NCBI RefSeq assembly: GCF_002076895.1
Contig: NZ_CP020465.1
Location: 2,790,001 to 2,854,000, forward strand
Source: Cognaticolwellia beringensis
GTDB taxonomy: Bacteria; Pseudomonadota; Gammaproteobacteria; Enterobacterales; Alteromonadaceae
Reading direction: 5' to 3'
DNA: 64,000 bases
Part shown: positions 39,426 to 48,707 of the stretch, piece after piece
Position numbering within the stretch: the first letter of the stretch is position 1
Layout of the letters: each line of letters starts with the position of its first letter
The notes under the pieces: generated by a model
The model's database searches: none
Told to the model about the DNA's origin: nothing
What the model saw: only the letters and a program-made list of their open reading frames with translations
Program-made: the position numbers and the translations under genes

Positions 39426-40313
39426 TTATTCATCATAAATAGTGAAAGTTTGTTTTACCCATTTTGCGAACAAAGTCAGTTCGGTATGGTTATCCATATT
39501 TTCATGTTGAATAAGATAATATTTATCGTTGGTATTTAATTCTTCGTCAAACAACTTTACCAATAGCTGTTCGCTGAACCAGGCTTTGCTCATTGGTAAT
39601 GGCACTAATGCTATTCCCATGCCTTGCTGTGCAGCTCTTGCGACGCCAAACATACTGTCAAATTGAATGATTTGTTTAGGATCAAAATCATCAACATTGT
39701 TTTTGTCAGCCCATTGATGCCAAGACCAGGGACGCGATCTATGTAAAATTAACGGCGTAGTTTTCAAAGCGGCAAAGCCGGTATTTTTTAACTTCTTATA
39801 AAGTCTCTTGTTACACGCTGGTGCATATCGAATTGGAAATAGCTCTTGCACTATTTTTGCGTTTGGTTTGCCATTGGTAAGTACGATAGATAAGTCTGCC
39901 GACTGTGATGGCGCACTCCCAGACTTTACGGTTTCGAGTTGCAGGTTAATGGTTGGGTTGCTTTCAGACCACTCTGATAACCGAGGAATAAATAATTCAC
40001 TAGCAAAAAATTCCGGCAAACTGATGACAATAGTCTGATTTTGTTGCTTTTGAGTGAATTCTGATATGGTCGACTCTAACTGGTTAATTATCGGTTGAAT
40101 CGACTGATAAAACTGTTTTCCAGCACTGGTAAGCTCAATAGTTCTGGTGCCACGGTTGAATAGAACGATCCCTAATTGTGATTCTAGTTGTTTTATTTGA
40201 TGGCTAACTGCCGAAGGTGTTAAAAATAATTGTGAGGCTGCATGTTTAAAACTTAAACATTTTGACGCTACGCAAAATGAGCGCAGGCCACGTATAGGTG
40301 TTTGAATTGACAT
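39426..40313 (-). CDS. LysR family transcriptional regulator, GcvA-like
   Basis: A 295-residue regulator. It has an N-terminal winged HTH (about 5-65, GLRSFCVASKCLSFKHAASQLFLTPSAVSHQIKQLESQLGIVLFNR) and a C-terminal periplasmic-binding-protein-like effector domain. The HTH resembles GcvA and AmpR types. I prefer the internal Met at 40313 (SIQTPIRGL). There is no adjacent divergent target within 600 bp except repeat R1 and the subtilase gene, so its regulon cannot be inferred. Confidence 0.85.
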   Translation of the reverse strand: MSIQTPIRGLRSFCVASKCLSFKHAASQLFLTPSAVSHQIKQLESQLGIVLFNRGTRTIELTSAGKQFYQSIQPIINQLESTISEFTQKQQNQTIVISLPEFFASELFIPRLSEWSESNPTINLQLETVKSGSAPSQSADLSIVLTNGKPNAKIVQELFPIRYAPACNKRLYKKLKNTGFAALKTTPLILHRSRPWSWHQWADKNNVDDFDPKQIIQFDSMFGVARAAQQGMGIALVPLPMSKAWFSEQLLVKLFDEELNTNDKYYLIQHENMDNHTELTLFAKWVKQTFTIYDE

Positions 40314-40476
40314 AGTTAACATTTTTTATTGAAGACAAAGCCTAAATGCAAAACTCAAGCCGCAATTCAAGGTGCTGATTATAAAGACTTTACTTTTATT
40401 TTTGAGTGTTAAGTTGTCATTAGCTGCACCATGATAGTAAGTTTGCACCAAAATAATGTTTTACTAAAAAATATAG

Positions 40477-40640
40477 AAAAAAAAGGACATCAACAGATGT
40501 CCTTGAAATAAAGCAAATTAATCATTTAAAAATGTTGTGTCGAATCGGGGAAGATCCAAAAACAAGTTCATCTTAAAGTCATTTTTCTCGGCAGACAAAC
40601 GAGATAAATTCATTTACTAAGTGAATTAATTTCACTCATT
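40477..40640 (-). ncRNA. candidate structured RNA / repeat element, copy R1
   Basis: Bases 40485-40585 match 53598-53698 with one mismatch in 101. On the minus strand the block ends in a perfect terminator (GGACATC/GATGTCC stem, 4-nt loop, run of eight T). Upstream it holds a CTCG/CGAG hairpin (40587-40603) and a 6-bp stem at 40620-40636 whose outer two pairs differ from R2 by compensatory changes. A 31-codon frame also lies here (40518-40613, minus). A small RNA, a small-protein gene end, or a mobile element end are all possible. Confidence 0.5.
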
Positions 40641-40825
40641 ATTCATAAAAATAATAGAGGTATTAAACCAACGATACTTTATCTTTTACTATGCTAATCA
40701 TTTACTTGAATAAATATTCTTAATAATAATTCTACTATTTAAATTAAATTGTTTGATCGAGAAGAAACTTGCTTCAAATGCTTTTGGACTCATCGTTGAT
40801 ATTTTATACAGAAAATACTCCTTGT

Positions 40826-40864
40826 AGGGGTTTTCCCCTGCGTGTACTAGGGACAGATCCTGAT
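40826..40864 (+). promoter_or_regulatory. paired palindromic boxes upstream of subtilase 1
   Basis: Box 1 is AGGGG-TTTT-CCCCT (40826-40839), a perfect dyad. Box 2 is CTAGGGACAGATCCTGAT (40847-40864). The AGGG cores are 23 bp apart, the same as in front of subtilase 2. The form fits a dimeric LuxR/NarL-type regulator; the candidate is the response regulator at 49416. Confidence 0.6.
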
Positions 40865-40939
40865 AGTAACTCACGTCCAAATACCGTCCAATGAATGATG
40901 TAGATAAAACATACTTTCAGAGACAGGTGGATACAAAAG

Positions 40940-43405
40940 ATGAAAACATTAATTAAAAATATGGCATTAACTATGTCAATCGCAGGTATCAGTCTAAACG
41001 CAACAGCTGCAGCTGTTATCGGCTCTCAGCTAGAACAACAACTTCAAAACATGACAGCTTTAGATAGCGCTATGGTAGTTGTTTCTTATGATCAACTCGA
41101 CGCACTAACTACGTCGCAATTACAAAACTTATTAAATATAGGCTTGGTGCAAGGGGTTCAATTTAAATCTTTACCCATTATTGGTGTAATGGCGAGTCCT
41201 TTTCAGATTAATCAATTAGCCGCAATGCCAGGTGTGCGTTCAGTTTTTGCAAACCGTACACTTGAGTACTTTAACGCAGAAGCACGTGAGATAACTGGCG
41301 TGGAAAAGCTGCAATCAGACAGCTTTGCAGCTAAAAATGGTATTAAATTTACCGGGAAAGGCGTTACCGTTATTGTTAACGATTCAGGCATCGACGCGAC
41401 ATTAGATGATTTAGAATACGGCGCTAAAGTAGTTGAAAATGTGCAAGGTGTAACACATGCACAAGCGATTTCATTAACGGGTGTTGATGGTATGTGGATT
41501 GAAGGCCAACGTAATACCGATTTAAATGTCGGGCACGGAACGCATGTTGCCGGCACTGTTGGTGGTTGGGGAACACACTCTAATGGCAAATACAAAGGAG
41601 CTGCTACAGGCGCAGATATTGTTGGTTATGGCTCTGGTGCCGGCCTTTCTATTTTAGATGCGCTAGGCGGTTATGATTATGCTATTAGCCATATTTGGGA
41701 TTTTAACTCTCCTATTCGTGTTATGGGTAACTCTTGGGGCTCAAGTGGTAAATATGAACCCGCAGGTCCTATTTCATTAGCGTCTTATAAAGCTCACAAA
41801 TTAGGTTTGATCTCGGTATTTGCTGCCGGTAACAGTGGTGCAGGTGAAGACACACATAATCCTTACGCACAAATTCCATGGGGTATGTCAGTTGGTGCAA
41901 GCACTAAAACTGGCGATTTAATTGACTTTTCATCACGCGGTAAACGTGGAGAACAAGGTGATTTTACTATGCCAGATGGTTCATCTTGGACTTATAAAAA
42001 CGAAGTGACGATAGTCGCACCAGGCGTTGATATTATTTCTACCCGTGCTAAAACGAATGTTGCCTCTAATGGTGGTGCTGACGATGTTGGTGTAATAGAA
42101 AACGAATATTTACCATTTTATACACGAATCTCAGGTACTTCGATGGCAACGCCACATGTAGCGGGTATTATCGCGTTAATGTTGGAAGCTAATCCGAATT
42201 TAACCCCTTTACAAATTAAACAAATTATTCAAGAAACTGCGACTAACATGCCTGGCTACGAGTCTTGGGAAGTAGGCGCTGGCCATGTAAATGCTTATGC
42301 GGCAGTTGCAGGGGCACTGGGTTATGATGAGCAAAATAGCGCAACGGTTAATAATTTAAATGAGTTTAATGCTAACGCTATCCTAACCTCTGGTGGCGAT
42401 CCTGAAGCATTTGAAGTGCTGTTTTCTCCTGTTGGAGAGCCAGAAGTTCATACCTTCGATGTTGCAGCCGATGCAGCTTGGATTAGCGCATCTTCTGAAA
42501 CCCTTGCTAACCTTGTTAAACTTAAATTAGAAGCACCCGATGGAACGGTTTATTTCGGTAACTTAACTACACCAGTCCTGAGTAGTACCATGCGAGTTTC
42601 TGCACCTGCGCAAGCTGGACAATGGAAGCTTTCTGCCTTCGGTATAACTTCATTATCAGGTGTACAAGCAGATCCTACAGGCACATCAAATGGACCAGGT
42701 CTTCCTGAATATGTTAGCGGCGAAATTTCTATTTTGAACTCAGGTGGTTACGAAGGATTGAACGATATTGCCGGTCATCCTGCAGAGCATGCAATTGAGT
42801 TTGCAGTTAGTGAGCGTTTAGTTGATAGTAAAAATGATCGTGTTTATCGTCCTGATGCTAACTTAAAGCGTCGAGATTTAGCTAAATTCTTAGTAATGGG
42901 CTTATCAATTAGACAGCATCGTGATCTATTGAACGAACAAAAGGTCGCCTTTACTGATGTCAGTAGTAAATATGCACCTTTGGTTGATGCGGTAACTACG
43001 CTTGGATCTGCACTTAAAGATAGAGTACAAAACCAATGGCCGGTCATATTATCTAATGGCAGTGAGTTTGGTCCACGTAACAATGTAAGTAAGCAAGAAC
43101 TGGCCTATTCATTAGTGCAAGGTCTTGGTCTAGAAACACAAGCATTAGGTTTTTCTGGGGAGTTAACGATTGATTATAAAGGCGAACGTATCCCAGTGAT
43201 GGACTCAGATTCTGTAACACCTGTGTTAAAAGGTTATGTGCAAGCAGCGATTGATATGTCATTGATGGGCGTACGTTTCGCGCTAGAGCAAGGGCCTTAT
43301 GATTTAACACCTAAAGTTGTTGCTTACTTTGAGCCAGCCAATAATATTAAACGTGGTGATTATGCCGTGATTATTGGCAGAGCATATGACAACTACTTAC
43401 GTTAA
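40940..43405 (+). CDS. secreted S8 subtilisin-family protease 1
   Basis: The 821-residue protease has a signal peptide (about 1-25), an inhibitor-like propeptide (about 40-110), and a catalytic domain with Asp148 (VNDSG), His199 (GHGTHVAG), oxyanion Asn298 (AAGNSG) and Ser401 (GTSMATPH). A beta-rich P-domain-like region follows, then a C-terminal part resembling SLH repeats (GHPAEHAIEFAVSERLVD...RPDANLKRRDLAKFL, from about residue 610). It is paralogous to the protease at 50208. Ribosome site AGGTGG precedes ATG 40940. Likely exported; the substrate may be extracellular protein. Confidence 0.9.
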   Translation: MKTLIKNMALTMSIAGISLNATAAAVIGSQLEQQLQNMTALDSAMVVVSYDQLDALTTSQLQNLLNIGLVQGVQFKSLPIIGVMASPFQINQLAAMPGVRSVFANRTLEYFNAEAREITGVEKLQSDSFAAKNGIKFTGKGVTVIVNDSGIDATLDDLEYGAKVVENVQGVTHAQAISLTGVDGMWIEGQRNTDLNVGHGTHVAGTVGGWGTHSNGKYKGAATGADIVGYGSGAGLSILDALGGYDYAISHIWDFNSPIRVMGNSWGSSGKYEPAGPISLASYKAHKLGLISVFAAGNSGAGEDTHNPYAQIPWGMSVGASTKTGDLIDFSSRGKRGEQGDFTMPDGSSWTYKNEVTIVAPGVDIISTRAKTNVASNGGADDVGVIENEYLPFYTRISGTSMATPHVAGIIALMLEANPNLTPLQIKQIIQETATNMPGYESWEVGAGHVNAYAAVAGALGYDEQNSATVNNLNEFNANAILTSGGDPEAFEVLFSPVGEPEVHTFDVAADAAWISASSETLANLVKLKLEAPDGTVYFGNLTTPVLSSTMRVSAPAQAGQWKLSAFGITSLSGVQADPTGTSNGPGLPEYVSGEISILNSGGYEGLNDIAGHPAEHAIEFAVSERLVDSKNDRVYRPDANLKRRDLAKFLVMGLSIRQHRDLLNEQKVAFTDVSSKYAPLVDAVTTLGSALKDRVQNQWPVILSNGSEFGPRNNVSKQELAYSLVQGLGLETQALGFSGELTIDYKGERIPVMDSDSVTPVLKGYVQAAIDMSLMGVRFALEQGPYDLTPKVVAYFEPANNIKRGDYAVIIGRAYDNYLR

Positions 43406-43424
43406 TCGATAACTATCGGAAGAA

Positions 43425-43454
43425 AAAACCAACCTGATAGCAGGTTGGTTTTCT
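43425..43454 (+). terminator. rho-independent terminator after subtilase 1
   Basis: AACCAACCTG and CAGGTTGGTT form a 10-bp stem with a 4-nt loop, followed by TTCT. Confidence 0.85.
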
Positions 43455-43568
43455 CGCTACTAAATGAGTCTAAATACTTGCTAATTTTCTCATTTCAACG
43501 TAGTTTCTTGTAGAGCGATGTATCAACGAACAGAGTAAGTTAATAGGTTCGTACCCAGAGGAAAAATC

Positions 43569-44405
43569 ATGTTGCACATAAAAAATATAACGATGAAAGT
43601 GATGGCAGCAACTGCCATTTTTTTTAGTACCTTTTCTTTCGCTTCTGAACCCTTATCGGTTAATGTCCAGGGTAACAAGGTAGAAGTTTTTATTCATTTG
43701 CCAGGTAATATCTCGGCAGACCTTACCTTACAGTTTGAAAATGCTGTTGGTTTAACAAAAGAAAGTTTAGGATTAACTGCTGAATTAATTGATGTTAGCT
43801 CCTTAGACATTATTGACCGTTTACCTAATGGGCTCAATATTACTCCTGCAGCGGCCTTTCCAATGATGATTACTATCGAACCTAAGCCCAATACGGGTTT
43901 TTCATTTTCAGGTGTTGCGACAGTCGATTTGCATACTCATAACCTTGAATATACTGCTGGTACGCCTTTCCGTTTTTTTAAAGCACCATTAAACGGTGAG
44001 TTTAAAGATATTACCGAGACTTTGGGCTCTGGTAGTCTGCGAACTCGTGGTTCTACAGGTCGATTTTCTCAATTTATTATTGTGGCAGATTTACGGGCAC
44101 CTTTAGTGGTGATACAACAAAAATTTAATGATTTACAAACCGCGCTAAATGAATTTTCTCCGCAAATAAATGCAGCGGTTTATTCAGAATTATTACAGGA
44201 TGTTAACGACATTAATCAATTGATATCAACTCAAGACTATAATTTGGCTAGTAACAAGCTTAATGAATTTAATCGCCGCATTAATGACAACCGTGGTATT
44301 AATATTCCAGATGTATGGCGCTCAAGTCGAGATATTCGTAATATTGCCGGAGAGTTAATGGCATTCTCAAAAACCTTACGATTTAGTTTGCGTTTAATTA
44401 AGTAA
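43569..44405 (+). CDS. secreted protein of unknown function
   Basis: The 278-residue product has a signal peptide (about 1-25, ...FFSTFSFASEP). The N-terminal half is beta-rich (LSVNVQGNKVEVFIHLPGNISADLTLQFENAVGL), the C-terminal half helical (about 180-278). I do not recognise the family. AGAGGA precedes the ATG. It starts 33 bp upstream of the FHA-GAF gene in the same direction, so it may be the first, exported member of that operon and could be a signal input or an effector; this is inference. Confidence 0.7.
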   Translation: MLHIKNITMKVMAATAIFFSTFSFASEPLSVNVQGNKVEVFIHLPGNISADLTLQFENAVGLTKESLGLTAELIDVSSLDIIDRLPNGLNITPAAAFPMMITIEPKPNTGFSFSGVATVDLHTHNLEYTAGTPFRFFKAPLNGEFKDITETLGSGSLRTRGSTGRFSQFIIVADLRAPLVVIQQKFNDLQTALNEFSPQINAAVYSELLQDVNDINQLISTQDYNLASNKLNEFNRRINDNRGINIPDVWRSSRDIRNIAGELMAFSKTLRFSLRLIK

Positions 44406-44437
44406 CGCAATCAATTGTTTTATAAAGAGGTGTTTTC

Positions 44438-45340
44438 ATGCCAGCTAGAATTACCGTTTGCTATCCTAACCAACCAGCAGTAGAAAGTTTTCTTTATGAA
44501 GACAGTGGTTACCGTTTAGGGCGTTCAAATGAATGTGAACTTTTATTAGATCACCCTACGGTTTCTCGCCAACACGCTAACGTTGCACATACTAATAAAA
44601 TTTGGCAACTTAAAGATGAACGCAGCCGCAACGGCACCAAAGTCAATGGTATTGCTATTACGCAGTCGACTCTACAAACTGATGCGTTAATTTCTATTGG
44701 TGAGTTGGATTGTTTATTTGAAACGAAATCAACTGAACAACTTGATGCTATTATTACCCATAATCAATGGCGTTTATCAAGCAGTCAATCCTCTATTTCA
44801 ATCCCCCTAACAGCACACTTACAGCAAAATTTGTCGGCACAATTACAAAATATCATTATGTTAACGGGTACTCAGCGTGGCATCATTTTATTGGGTGACA
44901 CCTTACAAAACTTAAGTGTTAGCATTGCTCATGGTATGCAATTAGCCGATTTTAAATTAGCTAAATTTGAAGGTAGTGTTGGCGCTATAACACGCTGTTT
45001 TGAGTCTGGACAAGCGGTTATTGTGATGGATGTAACTCGTGATGAACTGCTAAATGCACGTAAGAGTATAGAAACTAAACAAATCTCTTCGTTAGCTTGC
45101 ATCCCTTTATTCTATGAAGATAAAGTTGTTGGGGTGGTTTATACTGACAGCAAAATATCTGATAAAGTATTAACTGAATTAGATATTGAAATTTTAAGTA
45201 CGATGAGCCAGCAAATTCAAGCATCAGTTCAAGCAATCTTGCTGCAACAATCGATTGATTCTTTGCAACGAATTCTTGAAGGCGACTCGATACGGATATC
45301 AGGTAAAAAAGACGCTAACTTGCTTAATTTGTGCCATTAA
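44438..45340 (+). CDS. FHA-GAF domain protein
   Basis: This 300-residue cytoplasmic protein has an N-terminal FHA domain (about 5-95) with GRS, SRQHA and DERSRNGTKVNG, the full phosphothreonine-binding set. A GAF domain follows (about 125-265). FHA domains read phosphothreonines made by kinases such as the one encoded 22 bp downstream, so this is the likely partner of that kinase. GAF domains bind small ligands or mediate dimerisation; the ligand is not known. Confidence 0.88.
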   Translation: MPARITVCYPNQPAVESFLYEDSGYRLGRSNECELLLDHPTVSRQHANVAHTNKIWQLKDERSRNGTKVNGIAITQSTLQTDALISIGELDCLFETKSTEQLDAIITHNQWRLSSSQSSISIPLTAHLQQNLSAQLQNIIMLTGTQRGIILLGDTLQNLSVSIAHGMQLADFKLAKFEGSVGAITRCFESGQAVIVMDVTRDELLNARKSIETKQISSLACIPLFYEDKVVGVVYTDSKISDKVLTELDIEILSTMSQQIQASVQAILLQQSIDSLQRILEGDSIRISGKKDANLLNLCH

Positions 45341-45362
45341 TTTTTATTAATATATAGGCTAT

Positions 45363-48300
45363 ATGAGCACTCCTGAAAAGCCAAAGTTAACTAAACCTGT
45401 TGAAGTATCGCAACAGACAACACAAATTATCCAACCTGACAACTCATTGACAATAGGTGATTGTCTGGTTGGACGTTTTGTTATTAAAAGTCTGCAAGGT
45501 AGGGGACGTTACGGCTGTGTCTATAATGCGTATGACCAGCAACTCGATGCTGTTATTGCGATTAAAGTGCTTGATAAATCCTTTAGCCAGAATGAAAAAA
45601 ACTTAACTGATTTTAAAAATGAACTGTTATTAGTTCGACAACTTAGTCACCCCAATATTATTCGTGTTCATGAGTATTACCAACATCAAGATCTACATTT
45701 TTTAACTATGGATTGGATAGAGGGTAGTAGTTTAGAACAAGTTATCGCTAGTCAATCTCTGTCTATCAAGCAAGTTCAACGTATTATTGAGCAATTACTA
45801 AGTGGTTTAGCTTTTGCGCAGCAGGCTGGCGTAACGCATAAAGATATAAAGCCTGAAAATATCATGATAGACACATCGGGTCGGCTTTATATCGCTGACT
45901 TTGGCCTTTCGGTACTGAATAAAGAAAGTACCACTGCCAATGTGATGGGCACGCCGCACTATGCGCCACCTGAATATCTACAGTCAGGTAAAATTAATGC
46001 TAGTACAGATTTATATGCTGCTGGTATTGTTATATTCCAACTCTGTTGCCATGGCTTACCGTTTAATGGTGATTCAATAGATGAGCTAATAGAAAGCAAG
46101 TTACTCAGTAAACCTAAATTTAGTCCAAAGCACACTGAACTTAATATTATAAAACCTTGGTTGTTATCGCTAATTTCAGCTCATAGCGCATCAAGACCAG
46201 TCAATATCGCACAGGCAGAGCAACAATACATAGCGTTAACAACCGATAATCAAACGTCTAGGAAATCGCCAGTATTTTATGGTGTTTTTGCACTGATACT
46301 TGTTGGGGTGGTTCTTACGATTTGGCTTTACAGTTTACCGAAAGCAATAAAATCTAGTGCTAAAAGTCATTTCGCTGTTGCCATATTGCCGACGTCGACC
46401 AAAGACGAAGAGTTTGATCAAACATTTGCTAATTATTTAAATTATCAATTAAATGAAATTACCAATTTACGAGTGATAGAGCAATCGAGACTTAAGCAAC
46501 TATTAGCGCAACTTGGCATAAAGTTACCGTTAGATGACAGTAAAATTGAGTTAGTATCTGATCTACTGCAAGTTGATTTACTGATCAGTCCACAAACGAT
46601 TGTTGCTGGTACTCAAGCAACAGAGATAAAGTTTGAATTGATCTTTGTTGATGGCTTTAAGATCCACCGTGAAACGTTACTTCGACAAGATTTTGACGAA
46701 AAGAACTGGCAAAGTACTTCAGCTCATTTTGTAGATAACTTCAAAAAGCGGTTAGCTTTAGAGTCGAATGCCACACCTGTCTTGTTAGTTGATCCTAATC
46801 CCCTGATTGACTTGTTTGCTATTAAAGCTTTTATTGCACAAGGTGATTTTGAAAGTGCACAACAAGCGTTAAGCCCAATACTGATTAAGAACCCTGAGTC
46901 AGCGCAAACTTGGCTACAACAAGGTGAACTTAATCTAGCACAAAATTTGATAATAGAAGCTGAGCAAGCTTACGGTAAGGCTGCTCAGCTTAGCACTGCG
47001 AATTCTTTTACGGCAAAACTAGCAAGCGCTCGATTAAATGATTTAGCCGGTAAAGTTGAGCAAGCGCAATCCGACTACTTAACCTTAGTAAATGCCTTCC
47101 CCTATAATACTGAACTGAAGGTGATGTTGGCGGAGTTTTATTTTTTAATTGAGCAGCATAAAAAAATGGAATCGCTATTACTCGACGTAGTGAACATTGA
47201 TGAAAATCACCCAAAGGCGTGGTTTATGCTGGGCAGAGCGGCATTTTTACAAGGAAATTTGGAAAAAGCCCAGAATGAATATTTTGTTAAAGCGCTAATC
47301 ATCGCAAAAAAACTAAAAAATCATAATAAAGTAGCAGAAGCATTAAATGCTTTTGGTGTGGTGTATAACCAGTTAGGTGAAACAAAATTAGCTTTTGATT
47401 ATTATCAAGAAGCGCTAGCAACAAGAAAAGTAATCGGTGATTTGGTCGGCTCGGCTACAACGATGACCAACCTTGCAGCGATGCATTTGGCGATTGGTGA
47501 GTATCAAAAAACCGAGCAATATTTACAAGAAAGTTTAGAGATTTATCAGCAGTTAAACGATCAAGAAGGGCTCTCAAATACATACAATGAGCTAGGGAAG
47601 TTGGCGGAAGAACAAGCCTTGTACCAAATTGCTTTAGAAAACTATCGCCATGCCTTAAATATTCGTATCGATTTAGATAACTTAATGCTGCAAGCAGAGA
47701 GTATGAATAATATAGGCTATAGCTATTTTATGTTGCTTGATCCTGAGAATGCATTGGTTTACTGGCGTCAATCAGAGCAGTTATATCAGCAAATCCAATT
47801 CCCAATTGGCATTATTCATGTCAGACAAAACTTAGGTCAGTTGGAACTAGCAAAAGGTAATTGGCGTAATGCCTATCACCTTTTTAACAATACATTAGCA
47901 GACGCCAATCAGCTGAGTAGTACGGAAGAATCGTTGGTATCACACAGCTACCTCACTAAACTGGCATTTTTACAAGGTAACTTTCAATCGAGTATTATCG
48001 AGTTGATAGCGCTTTATTCAGAAGCAGAAAAATTGCATGATGTTAGAGCTACAGCACAACTCGGGCTCTGGTTGGCTGATTGGTCTCTGCAATTAGGTGA
48101 TATCAAACAAGCTGAAGAACATCTAGCTAAAATTAGCACAATTGTCTCAACTTATGGCAATAAAGAATACAAAACGACCTACCATTTTTTAATCAGAGAG
48201 GACAAAAATAATGTCACAAGCACGTCGTTTGCAGCTAAGGACGTTGTTACTGATCACGCACACCAAACTATTTATATCCGCCAGTTAATAAAGCAAGCGA

Positions 48301-48707
48301 GAGAGATTTTACGTGCAGGAAATAAAGACATTAGCGCTAATTTGTCGCTATTGGCTGAAATGGACTTTGGACTCTATCAGTATCAGTATATTGAGTATTT
48401 AGAGCTATTAGCGGTGCAACAATATAATTTACAGGCGTGGACTGATTTAAAAAGTACTTTGCGCGAAGCAGACCTTTTATTAAGAAAAATGGGCGATTAT
48501 TGGCGAAGTTTTCAATTTGATCGTTTACGAGCTCAATTAGCGATCGCAGAGCAGCAAGATCCAGAAAAATATCACGACACTGTCCGTAAAAAGCTTAAAA
48601 ACTTGATGACTAATTTACCTACTGAAATGTCGTTAAACTTCTTGAAAAAACAAGATTACTTTCAATTAAATGACTCGCTACAGGAATTACTGCGCTATGA
48701 GCAATAA
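45363..48707 (+). CDS. membrane Ser/Thr protein kinase with TPR repeats
   Basis: The 1114-residue protein starts with a Hanks-type kinase domain (about 38-290): glycine loop GRGRYG 46-51, Lys68, Glu87, catalytic HKD 159-161 with KPEN, DFG 179-181, APPE 201-204. HKD replaces the commoner HRD, so activity-loop control may be unusual. One membrane helix lies at about 304-325. A CsgG/FlgO-like segment (about 335-460) and many TPRs (about 490-900) follow. The topology puts the kinase in the cytoplasm and the TPRs in the periplasm. The next gene starts inside its last codons. Confidence 0.88.
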   Translation: MSTPEKPKLTKPVEVSQQTTQIIQPDNSLTIGDCLVGRFVIKSLQGRGRYGCVYNAYDQQLDAVIAIKVLDKSFSQNEKNLTDFKNELLLVRQLSHPNIIRVHEYYQHQDLHFLTMDWIEGSSLEQVIASQSLSIKQVQRIIEQLLSGLAFAQQAGVTHKDIKPENIMIDTSGRLYIADFGLSVLNKESTTANVMGTPHYAPPEYLQSGKINASTDLYAAGIVIFQLCCHGLPFNGDSIDELIESKLLSKPKFSPKHTELNIIKPWLLSLISAHSASRPVNIAQAEQQYIALTTDNQTSRKSPVFYGVFALILVGVVLTIWLYSLPKAIKSSAKSHFAVAILPTSTKDEEFDQTFANYLNYQLNEITNLRVIEQSRLKQLLAQLGIKLPLDDSKIELVSDLLQVDLLISPQTIVAGTQATEIKFELIFVDGFKIHRETLLRQDFDEKNWQSTSAHFVDNFKKRLALESNATPVLLVDPNPLIDLFAIKAFIAQGDFESAQQALSPILIKNPESAQTWLQQGELNLAQNLIIEAEQAYGKAAQLSTANSFTAKLASARLNDLAGKVEQAQSDYLTLVNAFPYNTELKVMLAEFYFLIEQHKKMESLLLDVVNIDENHPKAWFMLGRAAFLQGNLEKAQNEYFVKALIIAKKLKNHNKVAEALNAFGVVYNQLGETKLAFDYYQEALATRKVIGDLVGSATTMTNLAAMHLAIGEYQKTEQYLQESLEIYQQLNDQEGLSNTYNELGKLAEEQALYQIALENYRHALNIRIDLDNLMLQAESMNNIGYSYFMLLDPENALVYWRQSEQLYQQIQFPIGIIHVRQNLGQLELAKGNWRNAYHLFNNTLADANQLSSTEESLVSHSYLTKLAFLQGNFQSSIIELIALYSEAEKLHDVRATAQLGLWLADWSLQLGDIKQAEEHLAKISTIVSTYGNKEYKTTYHFLIREDKNNVTSTSFAAKDVVTDHAHQTIYIRQLIKQAREILRAGNKDISANLSLLAEMDFGLYQYQYIEYLELLAVQQYNLQAWTDLKSTLREADLLLRKMGDYWRSFQFDRLRAQLAIAEQQDPEKYHDTVRKKLKNLMTNLPTEMSLNFLKKQDYFQLNDSLQELLRYEQ

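Noticed and set aside
40698..40880. 60-codon minus-strand frame upstream of subtilase 1
   Set aside because: It covers the paired regulatory boxes, has no convincing ribosome site and no recognisable protein features. It is probably a chance frame.
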